Source of the DNA: Acidocella aminolytica 101 = DSM 11237
Lineage (GTDB): Bacteria > Pseudomonadota > Alphaproteobacteria > Acetobacterales > Acetobacteraceae
DNA length: 64,000 bases
Direction: 5' to 3'
NCBI RefSeq assembly: GCF_900129125.1
Contig: NZ_FQVJ01000007.1
Coordinates: 47,637-111,636, forward strand
The notes beneath the pieces were generated by a model, which saw only the letters and a list, made by a program, of their open reading frames with translations, searched no databases and was not told the origin of the DNA. Shown here one piece after another: positions 25,460 to 34,984 of this stretch. A program made the translations under genes and the position numbers. Every line of letters begins with the position of its first letter. Within the stretch, counting starts at the first letter, position 1.

Positions 25460-28222
25460 ATGACTGAAACGCTGACCGATTATAAATCCACCGTGTTCCT
25501 GCCGCGCACGGCGTTCCCCATGCGTGGGGAACTGCCCAAGCGTGAGCCGGAGATACTGCGCCGCTGGACGGAGATGGACCTCTGGGCCCGCCTGCGCGCC
25601 GCCGCCAAGGGCAGAAAGCCCTTCGTGCTGCATGACGGCCCGCCTTACGCCAACGGCAACCTGCATATCGGCCACGCGCTGAACAAGATTCATAAGGATG
25701 TCATCAACCGCGCCCAGCAGATGGCGGGCAAGGATGCGGATTACATCCCCGGCTGGGACTGTCACGGCTTGCCGATTGAATGGAAGGTCGAGGAAAAATA
25801 CCGCGCCAAGAAGCTGGATAAGGACCAGGTGCCGGTTCTGGAATTCCGCAAGGAATGCCGGGAGTACGCGCAGCATTGGCTGGATGTGCAGGCGGCGGAA
25901 TTCCAGCGCCTCGGCGTGGCAGGGGACTGGGCGAACCGCTACGCGACCATGGATTTTGCCTCCGAGGCGGCCATTGCCGGGGAAATCGGCAAGTTCCTGC
26001 TCAACGGCGCGCTCTATCGCGGCCTGCGTCCGGTGATGTGGAGCCCGGTCGAGAAAACCGCCCTGGCGGAAGCCGAGGTTGAGTATCACGACAAGAAAGA
26101 CACGGCGATTTATGTCCGGTTCCCCGCCGCCGCTGCGGAGGGGGCATTCGCGGGCTGCGCCATTGTGATCTGGACCACGACCCCCTGGACTATTCCGGGC
26201 AATCGCGGCCTCGCAGCGGGGCATGAACTGGAATATGCCATCGTCACCGTAGATGAGGTGGCAGAGGGCAGTCTGGCCGTGCCCGGTGAACGGCTGATTG
26301 TCGGCACGGAATTGCTGGAGGCCTTCGCCAAGGAGGTCGGCATCACCGCCCACTCCGTCGGGGAGCGTTTCAAGGGCACGGCGCTTGAAGGTCAGCATTT
26401 CCAACATCCGCTGGCCAAGGCTGATGCGGGGTTTGATTTCACCGTGCCGGTGATGCTGGGTGAGTTCGTGACCATGGAGGCGGGCACCGGCATTGTCCAC
26501 ATGGCCCCTGGCCATGGCGAGGACGATTTCGCGCTCTGCAAGGCCAACGGCATCAAAGTGCCGGAGACGGTGGGCGATGACGGCACCTATTACCCCTCCG
26601 TGCCGCTGTTCGCGGGCTTGCATGTGTATAAGGCCGCCGGTCCGGTGTGCGACAAGTTGACCGAAATGGGCAATCTCGTCCATCGTAATGAATTTTTGCA
26701 CTCCTACCCGCATAGCTGGCGCTCCAAGGCGCCGCTGATTTACCGTGCCACCGCGCAATGGTTCATCCGCATGGATGGCGAGGACCGGATCCGCGAACAG
26801 GCGCTCGCCGCGCTGGATGAGACAAAGTTTGTGCCCGAGATTGGCCGCAACCGAATCCGCTCCATGGTGGAAACCCGGCCGGACTGGTGCATTTCCCGCC
26901 AGCGCGCCTGGGGCGTGCCCATTGCCATTTTCGTGGATAAGCGCACCCACGAGCCGCTGCGCGACGAAGGGGTGGTGGAGCGTGTAGTGGAGATTTTCAC
27001 CCAGGAAGGCGCGGACGCCTGGTACGCCCGCCCGGCCAGCGACTTCCTGGGCCTCGACCGTAACCCGGATGATTACGAGCAGATTTTCGACGTGGTCGAT
27101 GTCTGGTTCGAATCCGGCTCCACCCATGCCTTCGTGCTCGAAGCGCGGGGTATGAGCTGGCCCGCCGATGTGTATCTGGAAGGCTCGGACCAGCATCGCG
27201 GCTGGTTCCAATCCTCGCTGCTGGAGGCCGTTGGCACACGTGGCCGCGCGCCCTTCAAGGCAATTGTGACGGATGGCTTCGTACTGGACGAGCAGGGGCG
27301 CAAAATGTCTAAATCGCTCGGCAACGTCACCGCCCCGCAGGAGGTGAACGACAAATACGGCGCGGATATTCTGCGGCTGTGGGTGCTGAACTCGGATATT
27401 TCCGAGGATCTGCGTATCGGCCCGGAAATTCTGAAGCAGCAGGCGGAACTGTACCGGCGGCTGCGCAATTCGCTCCGCTGGATTCTCGGCTCGCTGGACG
27501 GTTTCTCGGAGGCTGAACGCGTTGCGCCCGAGAATTTCCCGGACCTGGAGAAATTCTTGCTGCACCGGCTGTGGGAGCTGAACGGCAAGCTGCGCACGGC
27601 GGTGGAAGGCCATGATTGGACCGGCGTTTATCCCGCCATCCATCATTTCTGCACCACGGACCTCTCGGCTTTCTATTTCGATATCCGCAAGGATAGCCTG
27701 TATTGCGATGCGCCGTCCTCGCACACACGCAAATCCTGCCGCAGCTTCCTGGATATTCTGTTCCGTTGCCTGACCACTTGGCTCGCCCCCGCATTGCCCT
27801 TCACGGCGGAAGAAGCCTGGATGGCGCGTTACGGCGCCGAGGCGTCCGTGCATCTGGACGCGTTGGAGGATGCGCCGGAGGCGTGGGCAAATGATGCCCT
27901 GGCCGAAGGCTTCGCGCAGATTCGCGCATTGCGTGGCGATGTGACCGGCGCCATCGAGAAAATGCGCGTGGAAAAGCAGATAGGCTCCTCCCTCCAGGCG
28001 CAGGCCGTGCTGGCCGATGGCGCCCGGACGTTTGGTGATGAAGCCTTTTGGGCGGAAATCTGCATCACCTCCGCAGCCGCCTTTGGTGAGGAGAATAAGG
28101 CGGGTATCGCCCCCGGCCAGAAATGCGAACGCTGCTGGAAAGTGCTGCCGGAGGTGGGGGACAACGCCAAGCACCCCACGCTCTGCCGGCGCTGCTGCGA
28201 GGCTGTTGAGGAAATCGCCTGA
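25460..28222 (+). CDS. ileS: Isoleucyl-tRNA synthetase
   Basis: Charges tRNA-Ile and edits valine. About 920 residues. The class I HIGH signature is in NGNLHIGHALNK and the KMSKS loop in GRKMSKSLGNV. The editing domain includes WTTTPWTIPGN. The C-terminal zinc-binding pair CERCWKVLPEVG and LCRRCCEAV is intact. The ATG at 25460 is preferred to the in-frame TTG three codons earlier. The stop codon overlaps the lspA start (TGATG). Confidence 0.97.
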   Translation: MTETLTDYKSTVFLPRTAFPMRGELPKREPEILRRWTEMDLWARLRAAAKGRKPFVLHDGPPYANGNLHIGHALNKIHKDVINRAQQMAGKDADYIPGWDCHGLPIEWKVEEKYRAKKLDKDQVPVLEFRKECREYAQHWLDVQAAEFQRLGVAGDWANRYATMDFASEAAIAGEIGKFLLNGALYRGLRPVMWSPVEKTALAEAEVEYHDKKDTAIYVRFPAAAAEGAFAGCAIVIWTTTPWTIPGNRGLAAGHELEYAIVTVDEVAEGSLAVPGERLIVGTELLEAFAKEVGITAHSVGERFKGTALEGQHFQHPLAKADAGFDFTVPVMLGEFVTMEAGTGIVHMAPGHGEDDFALCKANGIKVPETVGDDGTYYPSVPLFAGLHVYKAAGPVCDKLTEMGNLVHRNEFLHSYPHSWRSKAPLIYRATAQWFIRMDGEDRIREQALAALDETKFVPEIGRNRIRSMVETRPDWCISRQRAWGVPIAIFVDKRTHEPLRDEGVVERVVEIFTQEGADAWYARPASDFLGLDRNPDDYEQIFDVVDVWFESGSTHAFVLEARGMSWPADVYLEGSDQHRGWFQSSLLEAVGTRGRAPFKAIVTDGFVLDEQGRKMSKSLGNVTAPQEVNDKYGADILRLWVLNSDISEDLRIGPEILKQQAELYRRLRNSLRWILGSLDGFSEAERVAPENFPDLEKFLLHRLWELNGKLRTAVEGHDWTGVYPAIHHFCTTDLSAFYFDIRKDSLYCDAPSSHTRKSCRSFLDILFRCLTTWLAPALPFTAEEAWMARYGAEASVHLDALEDAPEAWANDALAEGFAQIRALRGDVTGAIEKMRVEKQIGSSLQAQAVLADGARTFGDEAFWAEICITSAAAFGEENKAGIAPGQKCERCWKVLPEVGDNAKHPTLCRRCCEAVEEIA

Positions 28223-28704
28223 TGCGCTTTGGCATCGGCCTGCTGGTCGCCGCCTTTGTGCTGGCGGCGGACCAGGCCAGCAAATATGCCGTGCTGCACA
28301 TCCTGCATCTGCAACAGGGTCAGCTCTTGGTACTGCTGCCGGTGCTGGATTTCGTGCTGGTTTGGAATCACGGCATCACCTTCGGGCTGTTCGCAGGATT
28401 CGGGGCTAAAATTCTGCTCGCGGTGCTGGCCAGCGCCGTGGTGCTCGCGCTGCTGATCTGGATGTTCCGTACTCGCAGCTGGCTGGTGACACTCGCCGTG
28501 GGCGCCATTGCGGGCGGGGCCGTTGGCAATGTGCTAGACCGCTTGCGCTATGGCGCGGTGGTGGATTTTATCCATGTGCATATCGGGGCGCTGGCCTACC
28601 CTTGGGTGTTCAATGTGGGGGATTCCGCCATCGTCTGCGGGGTGGTCGCGCTGATGTTCGATAATATCCGCCGCAAGCCGACTGTTGCGGCGGATAAAGG
28701 GTAA
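28222..28704 (+). CDS. lspA: Lipoprotein signal peptidase
   Basis: Inner-membrane aspartyl protease that cuts prolipoproteins at the lipobox. The 160-residue protein has four membrane segments. The conserved boxes are AADQASK near residue 15, NHGITFGLF, GNVLDRLRYGAVVDF with catalytic Asp near 115, and FNVGDSAI with catalytic Asp near 134. The alanine usual in FNxAD is a glycine here, a mild change. It is translationally coupled to ileS by a 1-bp overlap. Confidence 0.96.
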   Translation: MRFGIGLLVAAFVLAADQASKYAVLHILHLQQGQLLVLLPVLDFVLVWNHGITFGLFAGFGAKILLAVLASAVVLALLIWMFRTRSWLVTLAVGAIAGGAVGNVLDRLRYGAVVDFIHVHIGALAYPWVFNVGDSAIVCGVVALMFDNIRRKPTVAADKG

Positions 28705-28719
28705 GGATAGGAAGACGCC

Positions 28720-29280
28720 ATGATAACACGCCGCGCCATTGCCGTTCCCTCGACCATCGTGCTCGCTCTGGCGCTTGCCGGGTGCAGCTCCGGTATGAAG
28801 AAAACCTTTGGGCTGGAAGCCAACCCGCCCAACGCTTATGAGGTCGGCAGCTTGCCGCCGCTGTCCCTGCCGCCGGAGTTGGGCCAGCTTCCCGCGCCCA
28901 ATCCCGGCCAGCCGCCCACGCAGGAGGTCAGCGCCGCGCAGGAGGGAGCCAATGTCATCGCCCCGGCCAACGCGCTGCCCACCGCGCCGCCAAGCATGTC
29001 TACCGCCGATAACGCGTTTCTGAACCAGGCCGGTCCGGCGCCGCAGGGCAATATCCGCGCTCAGGTGAACCAGAATGCCGCGGTGTCCAGTCGGTCCAGC
29101 AGCTTCGTCAATTCCCTGATGGACGACAATTCTAACGCCCCGACGGTGGTGAATGCCAGCGCCGAGCAGCGCCGCCTGCAGGAAAACGCCGCCCTCGGCA
29201 AACCGGCCACCGCCGGCGCCACGCCGCAGGAAACCAGTGCCCCGCCGAGCCTGTGGGACCGTTTCCTAAATATTTTCTAA
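28720..29280 (+). CDS. DUF3035 family lipoprotein
   Basis: A 186-residue lipoprotein: the signal peptide ends ALALAGC. After the cysteine comes a DUF3035-type start (KKTFGLEANPPNAYEV followed by PPLSLPPEL), then a long Pro/Ala/Asn/Gln-rich, probably disordered region, and a short C-terminal SLWDRFLNIF amphipathic segment. The family is alphaproteobacterial and its function is not settled. Its position after lspA, the enzyme that matures lipoproteins, is common in the group. A strong terminator ends the ileS-lspA-DUF3035 unit. Confidence 0.85.
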   Translation: MITRRAIAVPSTIVLALALAGCSSGMKKTFGLEANPPNAYEVGSLPPLSLPPELGQLPAPNPGQPPTQEVSAAQEGANVIAPANALPTAPPSMSTADNAFLNQAGPAPQGNIRAQVNQNAAVSSRSSSFVNSLMDDNSNAPTVVNASAEQRRLQENAALGKPATAGATPQETSAPPSLWDRFLNIF

Positions 29281-29281
29281 T

Positions 29282-29309
29282 AAAAAAGGGGCCGTGGCCC
29301 CTTTTTTTT
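29282..29309. terminator. Bidirectional intrinsic terminator
   Basis: AAAAAAGGGGCC / GGCCCCTTTTTTTT hairpin between the DUF3035 gene and the convergent murA. Confidence 0.92.
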
Positions 29310-29335
29310 GTCCGCTCCTGCGGCTGGGTGGGGGG

Positions 29336-30586
29336 TTAGCCCACCCGCTCCACCCGCGCGCCGCACCCGGCGAGCTTCTGCTCCACGGATTCGTAGCCAC
29401 GGTCCAGATGATAGACGCGGGAGATCGTCGTCTCCCCCTGCGCGGCCAGGGCGGCAAGCACCAGCGAGAAAGAGGCGCGCAGGTCTGTCGCCATCACTGG
29501 CGCGCCGGTCAAATGCTTCACCCCGCGCACAATGGCGGACGAGCCCTGAATGTTGATCTTCGCCCCCATGCGCGCCAGTTCCGGCACGTGCATGAAGCGG
29601 TTTTCAAAGATGTTCTCGGTAATCAGCGAGGCCCCTTGCGCCACCGTCATCAGCGCCATGAACTGCGCCTGCATGTCCGTAGGAAAGCCGGGGAAGGGCT
29701 CGGTGGTCACATCCACCCCATGTAGCCCGTTGGCGCGGGTCACACGGAAGCCGTTTTGCGCTTCGGTAATCACCACTCCGGCCTCGGCCAGGGAGGTCAG
29801 CACCGCGCCCAGATCCGCCGCGCGAGCATTTTCTAGGAACACATCGCCGCCAGTAATGGCCGCCGCGCAGGCATAGGTGCCGGTCTCGATCCGGTCCGGC
29901 AGAATGGCGTGGTCCGCGCCATGCAGGTCCTTCACGCCCTCAATGGTCAGCGTGTCGGTCTCCAACCCTTCAATTTTGGCGCCCATTGCGATCAGGCATG
30001 TGGCAAGATCGGTGATTTCCGGTTCGCGGGCGGCGTTTTTCAGCACGGTCTGGCCATCCGCGAGGGCGGCCGCCATCAGCAGGTTCTCCGTGGCGCCAAC
30101 GGAGACGAAAGGGAACACAATGGTCGCCCCCTTCAGCCCCTGCGGCGCCTTGGCGTTCACATAACCGCCATCCAGCTCAATTTGCGCGCCCATCGCCTCC
30201 AACCCTTTCAGGTGCAGGTCAACGGGACGGGTACCTATGGCGCAGCCGCCGGGCAAGGAGACGCGGGCCTCCCGCGTGCGGGCCAGCAACGGCCCCAGCA
30301 CAAGAATCGAGGCGCGCATCTTCCGTACGATCTCATAAGGCGCCTCGGTGTTGGTGATCTTGCCGCCCAGCGTCAGGCTGCGCCCGTTGGGCGTCACCTC
30401 AATGCCATGCTGTGCCAGCAGTTGGGACATGGTGGCGATATCCGCCAGCCTGGCGACATTGGAGAGGGTCAGCCGCTCATCCGTCAGCAACCCGCAGGTC
30501 ATCAGCGGCAGGGCGGCGTTTTTGGCGCCGGAAATGGCGATGGTGCCGTGCAGCGGCACGCCGCCGGTAATGCGAATCGAGTCCAT
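29336..30586 (-). CDS. murA: UDP-N-acetylglucosamine 1-carboxyvinyltransferase
   Basis: First committed step of peptidoglycan synthesis, transferring enolpyruvate from PEP to UDP-GlcNAc. The 416-residue EPSP-synthase fold protein starts [28 protein letters not shown]. The active-site cysteine is in [16 protein letters not shown], which predicts sensitivity to fosfomycin. [15 protein letters not shown] is also family-typical. It lies 8 bp after dcd on the same strand. Confidence 0.97.
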   Translation of the reverse strand: MDSIRITGGVPLHGTIAISGAKNAALPLMTCGLLTDERLTLSNVARLADIATMSQLLAQHGIEVTPNGRSLTLGGKITNTEAPYEIVRKMRASILVLGPLLARTREARVSLPGGCAIGTRPVDLHLKGLEAMGAQIELDGGYVNAKAPQGLKGATIVFPFVSVGATENLLMAAALADGQTVLKNAAREPEITDLATCLIAMGAKIEGLETDTLTIEGVKDLHGADHAILPDRIETGTYACAAAITGGDVFLENARAADLGAVLTSLAEAGVVITEAQNGFRVTRANGLHGVDVTTEPFPGFPTDMQAQFMALMTVAQGASLITENIFENRFMHVPELARMGAKINIQGSSAIVRGVKHLTGAPVMATDLRASFSLVLAALAAQGETTISRVYHLDRGYESVEQKLAGCGARVERVG

Positions 30587-30594
30587 GTTGTTGC

Positions 30595-31149
30595 TTACAT
30601 CCTTGGCAGCGACACGCCGCGCTGGCCCATATATTTGCCCGCCTTATCGGCGTAGGAGACCTCACAAGGGCTGTCGCCCTTCAGGAACAAAAACTGACAG
30701 ATGCCTTCACCCGCATAAATTTTGGCGGGCAGGGGGGTGGTGTTGGAAATTTCGATGGTCACCTGGCCTTCCCATTCGGGCTCCAGAGGGGTGACGTTCA
30801 CGATAATACCGCAACGCGCATAGGTGGATTTGCCCAGGCAGATCACCAGAACATCCCGAGGAATACGGAAATATTCCACGGTGTTGGTCAGCGCGAAGCT
30901 GTTGGGCGGAATAATGCAGACCGGCCCGGTGCGGTCCACGAAGCTGGCGGGGCTGAACGCTTTGGGGTCCACCACCGCCGAATCGACATTGGTGAAAACC
31001 TTGAACTGCTCTGAGCAGCGCGCGTCATAGCCGTAGGAGGAGAGGCCGTAAGAGACAACGCCATCGCGCTTCTGGCTCTCCACGAAAGGTTCAATCATCC
31101 CGTGTTCCAGGGCCTGCTGGCGAATCCAATGGTCGGGCATCACGGGCAT
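30595..31149 (-). CDS. dcd: dCTP deaminase
   Basis: Deaminates dCTP to dUTP for thymidylate synthesis. 184 residues. Recognisable are [11 protein letters not shown], the active-site region [36 protein letters not shown] and the C-terminal [12 protein letters not shown]. The start at 31149 gives the alphaproteobacterial N-terminus and overlaps the upstream small gene by 10 bp; a second ATG at 31140 would give a TGATG overlap. murA follows 8 bp later, so small gene-dcd-murA look like one transcript. Confidence 0.95.
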   Translation of the reverse strand: MPVMPDHWIRQQALEHGMIEPFVESQKRDGVVSYGLSSYGYDARCSEQFKVFTNVDSAVVDPKAFSPASFVDRTGPVCIIPPNSFALTNTVEYFRIPRDVLVICLGKSTYARCGIIVNVTPLEPEWEGQVTIEISNTTPLPAKIYAGEGICQFLFLKGDSPCEVSYADKAGKYMGQRGVSLPRM

Positions 31150-31301
31150 TTTGGGTCGTCCTTTTTCTCGGCGGGTTTGGCGCGGGCCTGGGCCTTGCGG
31201 CGGGCCAGGTTGGCGCGCAGTGCGGCGGCCTCTGCATGCTCCCGCGCCTGGCGGGCAGCTGCGGTCTTGTCGGATCGTGAGGGGGGGGGCGACGCCTTCA
31301 T
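31140..31301 (-). CDS. Small basic protein, 53 residues, upstream of dcd
   Basis: A 53-codon frame starting [20 protein letters not shown]. The continuation [23 protein letters not shown] is a highly charged helix ending in DDPKCP. Small Ala/Arg/Lys proteins with an LRxNLxRRKAQAR-type core are, to my knowledge, common in alphaproteobacteria, often near murA; their role is unknown. The stop overlaps the dcd start, implying translational coupling. Codons 5-7 lie in a run of nine C residues, so slippage or sequencing error there would break the frame; internal GTG/ATG starts are not obvious. Confidence 0.65.
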   Translation of the reverse strand: MKASPPPSRSDKTAAARQAREHAEAAALRANLARRKAQARAKPAEKKDDPKCP

Positions 31302-31368
31302 GCGGGACGTTCAAGCCGTTTCCTGAGCTTTTCGTCAAGGCCGGTTGTGAAGGAGATTGTGTGGTGAC

Positions 31369-31443
31369 TGGAGCGGGCGAAGGGATTCGAACCCTCGACC
31401 CCAACCTTGGCAAGGTTGTGCTCTACCCCTGAGCTACGCCCGC
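31369..31443 (-). tRNA. tRNA-Gly (GCC), second copy
   Basis: On the minus strand: acceptor GCGGGCG pairs with CGCCCGC, D-arm GCTC...GAGC, anticodon stem CAACC/GGTTG around TTGCCAA (anticodon GCC), T-arm GAGGG TTCGAAT CCCTT, discriminator T and an encoded CCA. Identical to the upstream copy and 21 bp from it. Confidence 0.97.
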
Positions 31444-31464
31444 ATCATGTCACGCCGGTTTAAT

Positions 31465-31539
31465 TGGAGCGGGCGAAGGGATTCGAACCCTCGACCCCAA
31501 CCTTGGCAAGGTTGTGCTCTACCCCTGAGCTACGCCCGC
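31465..31539 (-). tRNA. tRNA-Gly (GCC), first copy
   Basis: Same cloverleaf and GCC anticodon as the neighbouring copy, with encoded CCA. The two are presumably transcribed together from the promoter just upstream and cut apart by RNases. Confidence 0.97.
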
Positions 31540-31557
31540 TCGCGGCGTGGGAGGCTC

Positions 31558-31584
31558 TTTATAGGGGCGCGCTTTGGATTGCAA
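31558..31584 (-). promoter_or_regulatory. Candidate promoter of the tandem tRNA-Gly genes
   Basis: TTGCAA (-35-like) and TATAAA (-10-like) with a short 15-bp spacer, the -10 lying about 18 bases before the first tRNA. Confidence 0.5.
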
Positions 31585-31685
31585 GCGGCGGTGAATGGGT
31601 TTGCAGCATTCAAACATGTTTGGGGTGTGAGAGACGGCTTGAATCCTATATAAAGGGCTGAAACCTTTATGACGGATCAAGCCTG

Positions 31686-32624
31686 ATGAACACGCTCTTC
31701 AACGACGCACCCGGTCCGCAGGAGGCCGCACCCTCCGCCTTCATTATCGACGGCACACAGGCAAATTTCATGGAAGAGGTCATTGAGGCCTCGCGTGAAA
31801 TGCCTGTGCTGGTGGATTTCTGGGCCACTTGGTGCGGGCCATGCAAAACCCTCACCCCGGCGTTGGAGCGCGTGATCAACGCCCAGAAAGGGCGGGTGCG
31901 GCTCGTGAAAATTGATGTAGACCAGAATCGTGAGCTGGTCGCGCAGCTTTCGCGCATGGGGCTACCCATGCAGTCCGTGCCGACGGTGGTGGCGTTCTGG
32001 CAGGGACAGATCGCGGATACGTTCTCCGGCGCGTTGCCGGAAAGCGAGATCAAGCGCTTTGTCGAGGCACTACTGAAAATTGCGGGCAGCTCCGCCCCGG
32101 GCGAAGCGCTGATTACCGAGGCCAAGGCGTTGTTGGACCAGGGCCAGCCCGAGCAGGCCGCACAATATTTCGCGGCAGCCTTGCAGGAAGCGAAGGACAA
32201 GCCGGAAGCCTGGGGCGGTCTGGTGCGCGCTTTCCTGGCCATAGGAGAGGAGCATCAGGCCGAGCAAGTGCTGGCCCAGGTGCCCGAATCCATCGCTGAA
32301 CATGCCGAGGTCACCGGGGCTCGCGCCGCCCTAACCCTGGCGCAGGAAGGCCGCAAGGCCCAGGCCGCCATGGCCGGGCTCGAGTCGCGCCTGGCCGCCA
32401 ATCCAGACGATCACGAAGCCCGTTACGATCTGGCCACCGCTCTCAACGCCACCGGCGCGCGGGCCGAGGCCGCCGCCGCGCTGCTGGAGATCGTGAAACG
32501 CGACCGCGCCTGGAACGAGGATGGCGCGCGGATGCAACTGCTCAAATTCTTCGAAGCCTGGGGAATGGACGATCCGGCGACAATGACCGCCCGCCGCAAG
32601 CTCTCCACGCTGCTGTTCAGCTAA
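31686..32624 (+). CDS. cnoX: Thioredoxin-fold chaperedoxin with TPR repeats (CnoX/YbbN family)
   Basis: A 312-residue protein. The N-terminal thioredoxin domain (VLVDFWATWCGPCKTLTPAL) has Cys50-Gly-Pro-Cys53. It is followed from about residue 125 by tetratricopeptide-like helices (ALLDQGQPEQAAQYFAAAL, YDLATALNATGARAEAAAALLEI). In E. coli CnoX protects and hands clients to GroEL. Here the active site keeps both cysteines, unlike the E. coli protein (SxxC), so redox activity is possible. It begins a run with a LON-domain protein 4 bp downstream, a protein-quality-control pairing typical of alphaproteobacteria. Confidence 0.92.
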   Translation: MNTLFNDAPGPQEAAPSAFIIDGTQANFMEEVIEASREMPVLVDFWATWCGPCKTLTPALERVINAQKGRVRLVKIDVDQNRELVAQLSRMGLPMQSVPTVVAFWQGQIADTFSGALPESEIKRFVEALLKIAGSSAPGEALITEAKALLDQGQPEQAAQYFAAALQEAKDKPEAWGGLVRAFLAIGEEHQAEQVLAQVPESIAEHAEVTGARAALTLAQEGRKAQAAMAGLESRLAANPDDHEARYDLATALNATGARAEAAAALLEIVKRDRAWNEDGARMQLLKFFEAWGMDDPATMTARRKLSTLLFS

Positions 32625-32628
32625 GCCC

Positions 32629-33303
32629 ATGAATGCGGCCTCTTTGAAACTGGACGCTCTGCCCGAGGAGTTTCCCATTTTCCCGCTCGCTGAGGCGTTG
32701 CTGCTTCCGGGCGGGCGGTTGCCGCTGAATATCTTTGAGCCGCGCTATCTCGCGCTGGTTGAGGATGCACTGGGGCAGGGGCGGTATTTCGGCATGGTGC
32801 AGCCGGATAAGCGCCTGCCGGAGGGTGAAAACGGCCCCGGCCTGTATCGCACCGGCTGCCTAGGCCGCATCAACGCTTTTGAGGAAACCGATGACGGGCG
32901 GTTTCTGATTTCCCTGAACGGCGTGATCCGCTTCACCATCGCCGAGGAAGTCGGCATGCGGCACGGCTACCGCCGGGTGCGCGCCGGTCTGGCAGGGTTC
33001 GCGGCGGATCTGTCGCCGGTGGAAACGGCGATTCTGCCCTTCCCGCGGCAGGATTTACTGGACGCGCTGCACCGATATTTCGCCGCCGCCGGGGTGGAGG
33101 CAAACTGGGAGGCCATCGGGGAAATGGACGATGTCACCCTTGTGACCTCCCTTTGCATGGCGTGCCCCTTCTCCAGCGAGGAAAAGCAGGCCCTGCTGGA
33201 AGCGTGGGATATATCGCACCGGGCAGAGGCGTTGCGCGCGTTGCTGGAGATTGACGCTTTTGATGGCGGCCCAGGTAACGGTGACACGCCAAAAGCAAGC
33301 TAG
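32629..33303 (+). CDS. LON N-terminal substrate-binding domain protein
   Basis: A 224-residue stand-alone LON-N (PUA-like) domain: FPIFPLAEALLLPGGRLPLNIFEPRYLALVEDALGQGRYFGMVQP is diagnostic in part (PLxxxLLxPGxxLPLNIFEPRYL). No AAA+ or protease domain is present. Such proteins may act as substrate adaptors, but this is unproven. It follows cnoX by 4 bp and precedes the Trm112 gene by 48 bp. Confidence 0.9.
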   Translation: MNAASLKLDALPEEFPIFPLAEALLLPGGRLPLNIFEPRYLALVEDALGQGRYFGMVQPDKRLPEGENGPGLYRTGCLGRINAFEETDDGRFLISLNGVIRFTIAEEVGMRHGYRRVRAGLAGFAADLSPVETAILPFPRQDLLDALHRYFAAAGVEANWEAIGEMDDVTLVTSLCMACPFSSEEKQALLEAWDISHRAEALRALLEIDAFDGGPGNGDTPKAS

Positions 33304-33351
33304 AACTGTAAAAGAACAGTGCGCGCCGCGCTATCTTGAAATCAGGTTGGG

Positions 33352-33549
33352 ATGATGGACGACAAAACACGCGAACCGGGCATCGACCCGCGCCTTCTGG
33401 AAATGCTGATCTGCCCGCTCACGCGCGGGCCGCTGCGCTATGACGCCGTGCGGAGAGAACTGATCAGCGACAAAGCCGGGCTGGCTTTTCCTATCCGCAA
33501 TGGCATCCCCATCATGTTGGCTGAGGAGGCAAGGCCGCTGGAACCGTGA
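33352..33549 (+). CDS. Trm112 family protein (YcaR-like)
   Basis: A 65-residue protein: [20 protein letters not shown], then [22 protein letters not shown]. This is the Trm112p/UPF0434 family. In eukaryotes and archaea Trm112 activates methyltransferases; the bacterial role is not well defined. Only one cysteine of the zinc-ribbon CPxC motif is present (CPLT). Its stop overlaps the next gene's GTG start by 4 bp. Confidence 0.92.
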   Translation: MMDDKTREPGIDPRLLEMLICPLTRGPLRYDAVRRELISDKAGLAFPIRNGIPIMLAEEARPLEP

Positions 33550-34979
33550 GTGCGCCTGCGCCGGAGGAAGAGGCCGAACTACTCGTTCCCGTTGGGCGTA
33601 TGCGCCTCACCGCCGTGATTGTGGCGGTGGCGCTGTTCATGCAGAATTTGGATTCGACGGTGGTGACCACGGCGCTGCCCGCCATGGCCGGGAGCTTCCA
33701 TGTCGACCCGCTCTATATGAGCATGGCAGTCACTTCCTATCTCATCTCGCTGTCGGTGTTCATTCCCGCCTCGGGCTGGGTGGCGGACCGTTTTGGCGCC
33801 AGGCAGGTGTTCCGCACGGCTGTGGTGGTGTTCACGCTGGGCTCGATATTTTGCGGCTTCGCGCCCAATCTGCCGGTGTTGGTGGCATCCCGTGTGGTGC
33901 AAGGGCTCGGCGGGGCGATGATGCTGCCGGTGGGGCGGTTGTTGCTGCTGCGTTCAGTCAGCCGCGCGCAGATGGTCTCGGCAATGGCCTGGCTGACCAT
34001 GCCAGCCCTGCTGGGGCCGATTTTGGGGCCGCCTCTGGGCGGTTTTATTGTCTCTTTCGCCTCCTGGCGCTGGGTGTTCGACATCAACGTGCCGATTGGC
34101 CTAGCCGGGGCGGTCGCGGTATCGCTGTTCATCCCGGATGTGCGGGAGGAAGGACGCGGCGGGCATCTCGATTCGCTGGGCATTCTGCTCTCCGGTCTCG
34201 CTATGGCGTTGCTGATGGTGGGACTGGAAACCGTCGGGCGCGGGCTGATCCCGCTTTACTGGACCTTGCTTGCTTTTTTGGGCGGCGGGCTGTCCTGCCT
34301 GTTCTACGTGCTCCATGCCCGGCATGAGGAAAACCCGGTACTCGACCTCTCTTTGATGCGGGTGCCTACCTTCGCGATCTCCTTGCTGGCGGGCACGTTG
34401 TTCCGTGTCGCGGTAGGGGCGCTGCCGTTTTTGCTGCCTCTGATGCTGCAACTTGGCTTTGGCAAATCGCCTTTGGCCAGCGGCCTTATCACCTTCGCGG
34501 CGGCGGCGGGCGCGCTGCTGATGAAATTCGCCGCGCAGCCGGTTCTGGCGCGGTTCGGGTTCCGGTCCGTGCTGGTCTGGAATGGCCTCATCGCGGCCTT
34601 GAGCATGGCCATCTGCGCCGCCTTCCGGCCTGCCTGGCCAGTCTGGCTGATGGACGGGGTGCTGTTTGTCGCGGGGTTCTTCCGGTCCTTGCAATTCACC
34701 GCCTTCAACAGCATCGCCTATGGCGACATTCCCCGTGCGCGCATGTCCGCCGCCACAACATTCTATTCCACCGTGCAGCAACTCTCCCTGACGATGGGCG
34801 TGGTGATAGGCGCCGCTAGCCTGGAGGTTTCCAGTTGGGCCAGCGGGCATAGGGTGCCGAGCCTATCCGATTACGGGATCGCGTTTCTGGTGGTGAGCGG
34901 CGTGGCCCTGCTGGCCATTCCGCTTTGCGCCCGGCTGCCCCGCAATGCCGGGGCGCAGCTCAGCGGCCATCGGGGCTGA
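33546..34979 (+). CDS. MFS drug/proton antiporter, DHA2 (EmrB-like) family
   Basis: A 477-residue transporter with about 14 membrane helices. [20 protein letters not shown] in helix 1 is the DHA2 signature, the loop [14 protein letters not shown] is MFS motif [17 protein letters not shown] is motif B-like and [12 protein letters not shown] is motif C, the antiporter motif. It probably exports toxic compounds; the substrate is unknown. No membrane-fusion partner (EmrA) is adjacent. It starts with GTG inside the Trm112 stop (GTGA) and ends 5 bp from the convergent sixA-like gene. Confidence 0.92.
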   Translation: MSAPAPEEEAELLVPVGRMRLTAVIVAVALFMQNLDSTVVTTALPAMAGSFHVDPLYMSMAVTSYLISLSVFIPASGWVADRFGARQVFRTAVVVFTLGSIFCGFAPNLPVLVASRVVQGLGGAMMLPVGRLLLLRSVSRAQMVSAMAWLTMPALLGPILGPPLGGFIVSFASWRWVFDINVPIGLAGAVAVSLFIPDVREEGRGGHLDSLGILLSGLAMALLMVGLETVGRGLIPLYWTLLAFLGGGLSCLFYVLHARHEENPVLDLSLMRVPTFAISLLAGTLFRVAVGALPFLLPLMLQLGFGKSPLASGLITFAAAAGALLMKFAAQPVLARFGFRSVLVWNGLIAALSMAICAAFRPAWPVWLMDGVLFVAGFFRSLQFTAFNSIAYGDIPRARMSAATTFYSTVQQLSLTMGVVIGAASLEVSSWASGHRVPSLSDYGIAFLVVSGVALLAIPLCARLPRNAGAQLSGHRG

Positions 34980-34984
34980 GATGG

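Noticed and set aside
25358-28174. A 938-codon open frame on the minus strand opposite ileS
   Set aside because: Long antisense frames are common in high-G+C genes; its product is His/Arg/Gly-rich without domains, and ileS is certain.
31372-31539. Short direct repeat suggestive of a CRISPR or mobile-element end
   Set aside because: It is the pair of identical tRNA-Gly genes; no integrase or attachment repeat is seen nearby.
31357-31653. Frame encoding repeated [16 protein letters not shown] peptide
   Set aside because: It is the translated reverse strand of the two tRNA-Gly genes, a well-known annotation artefact.
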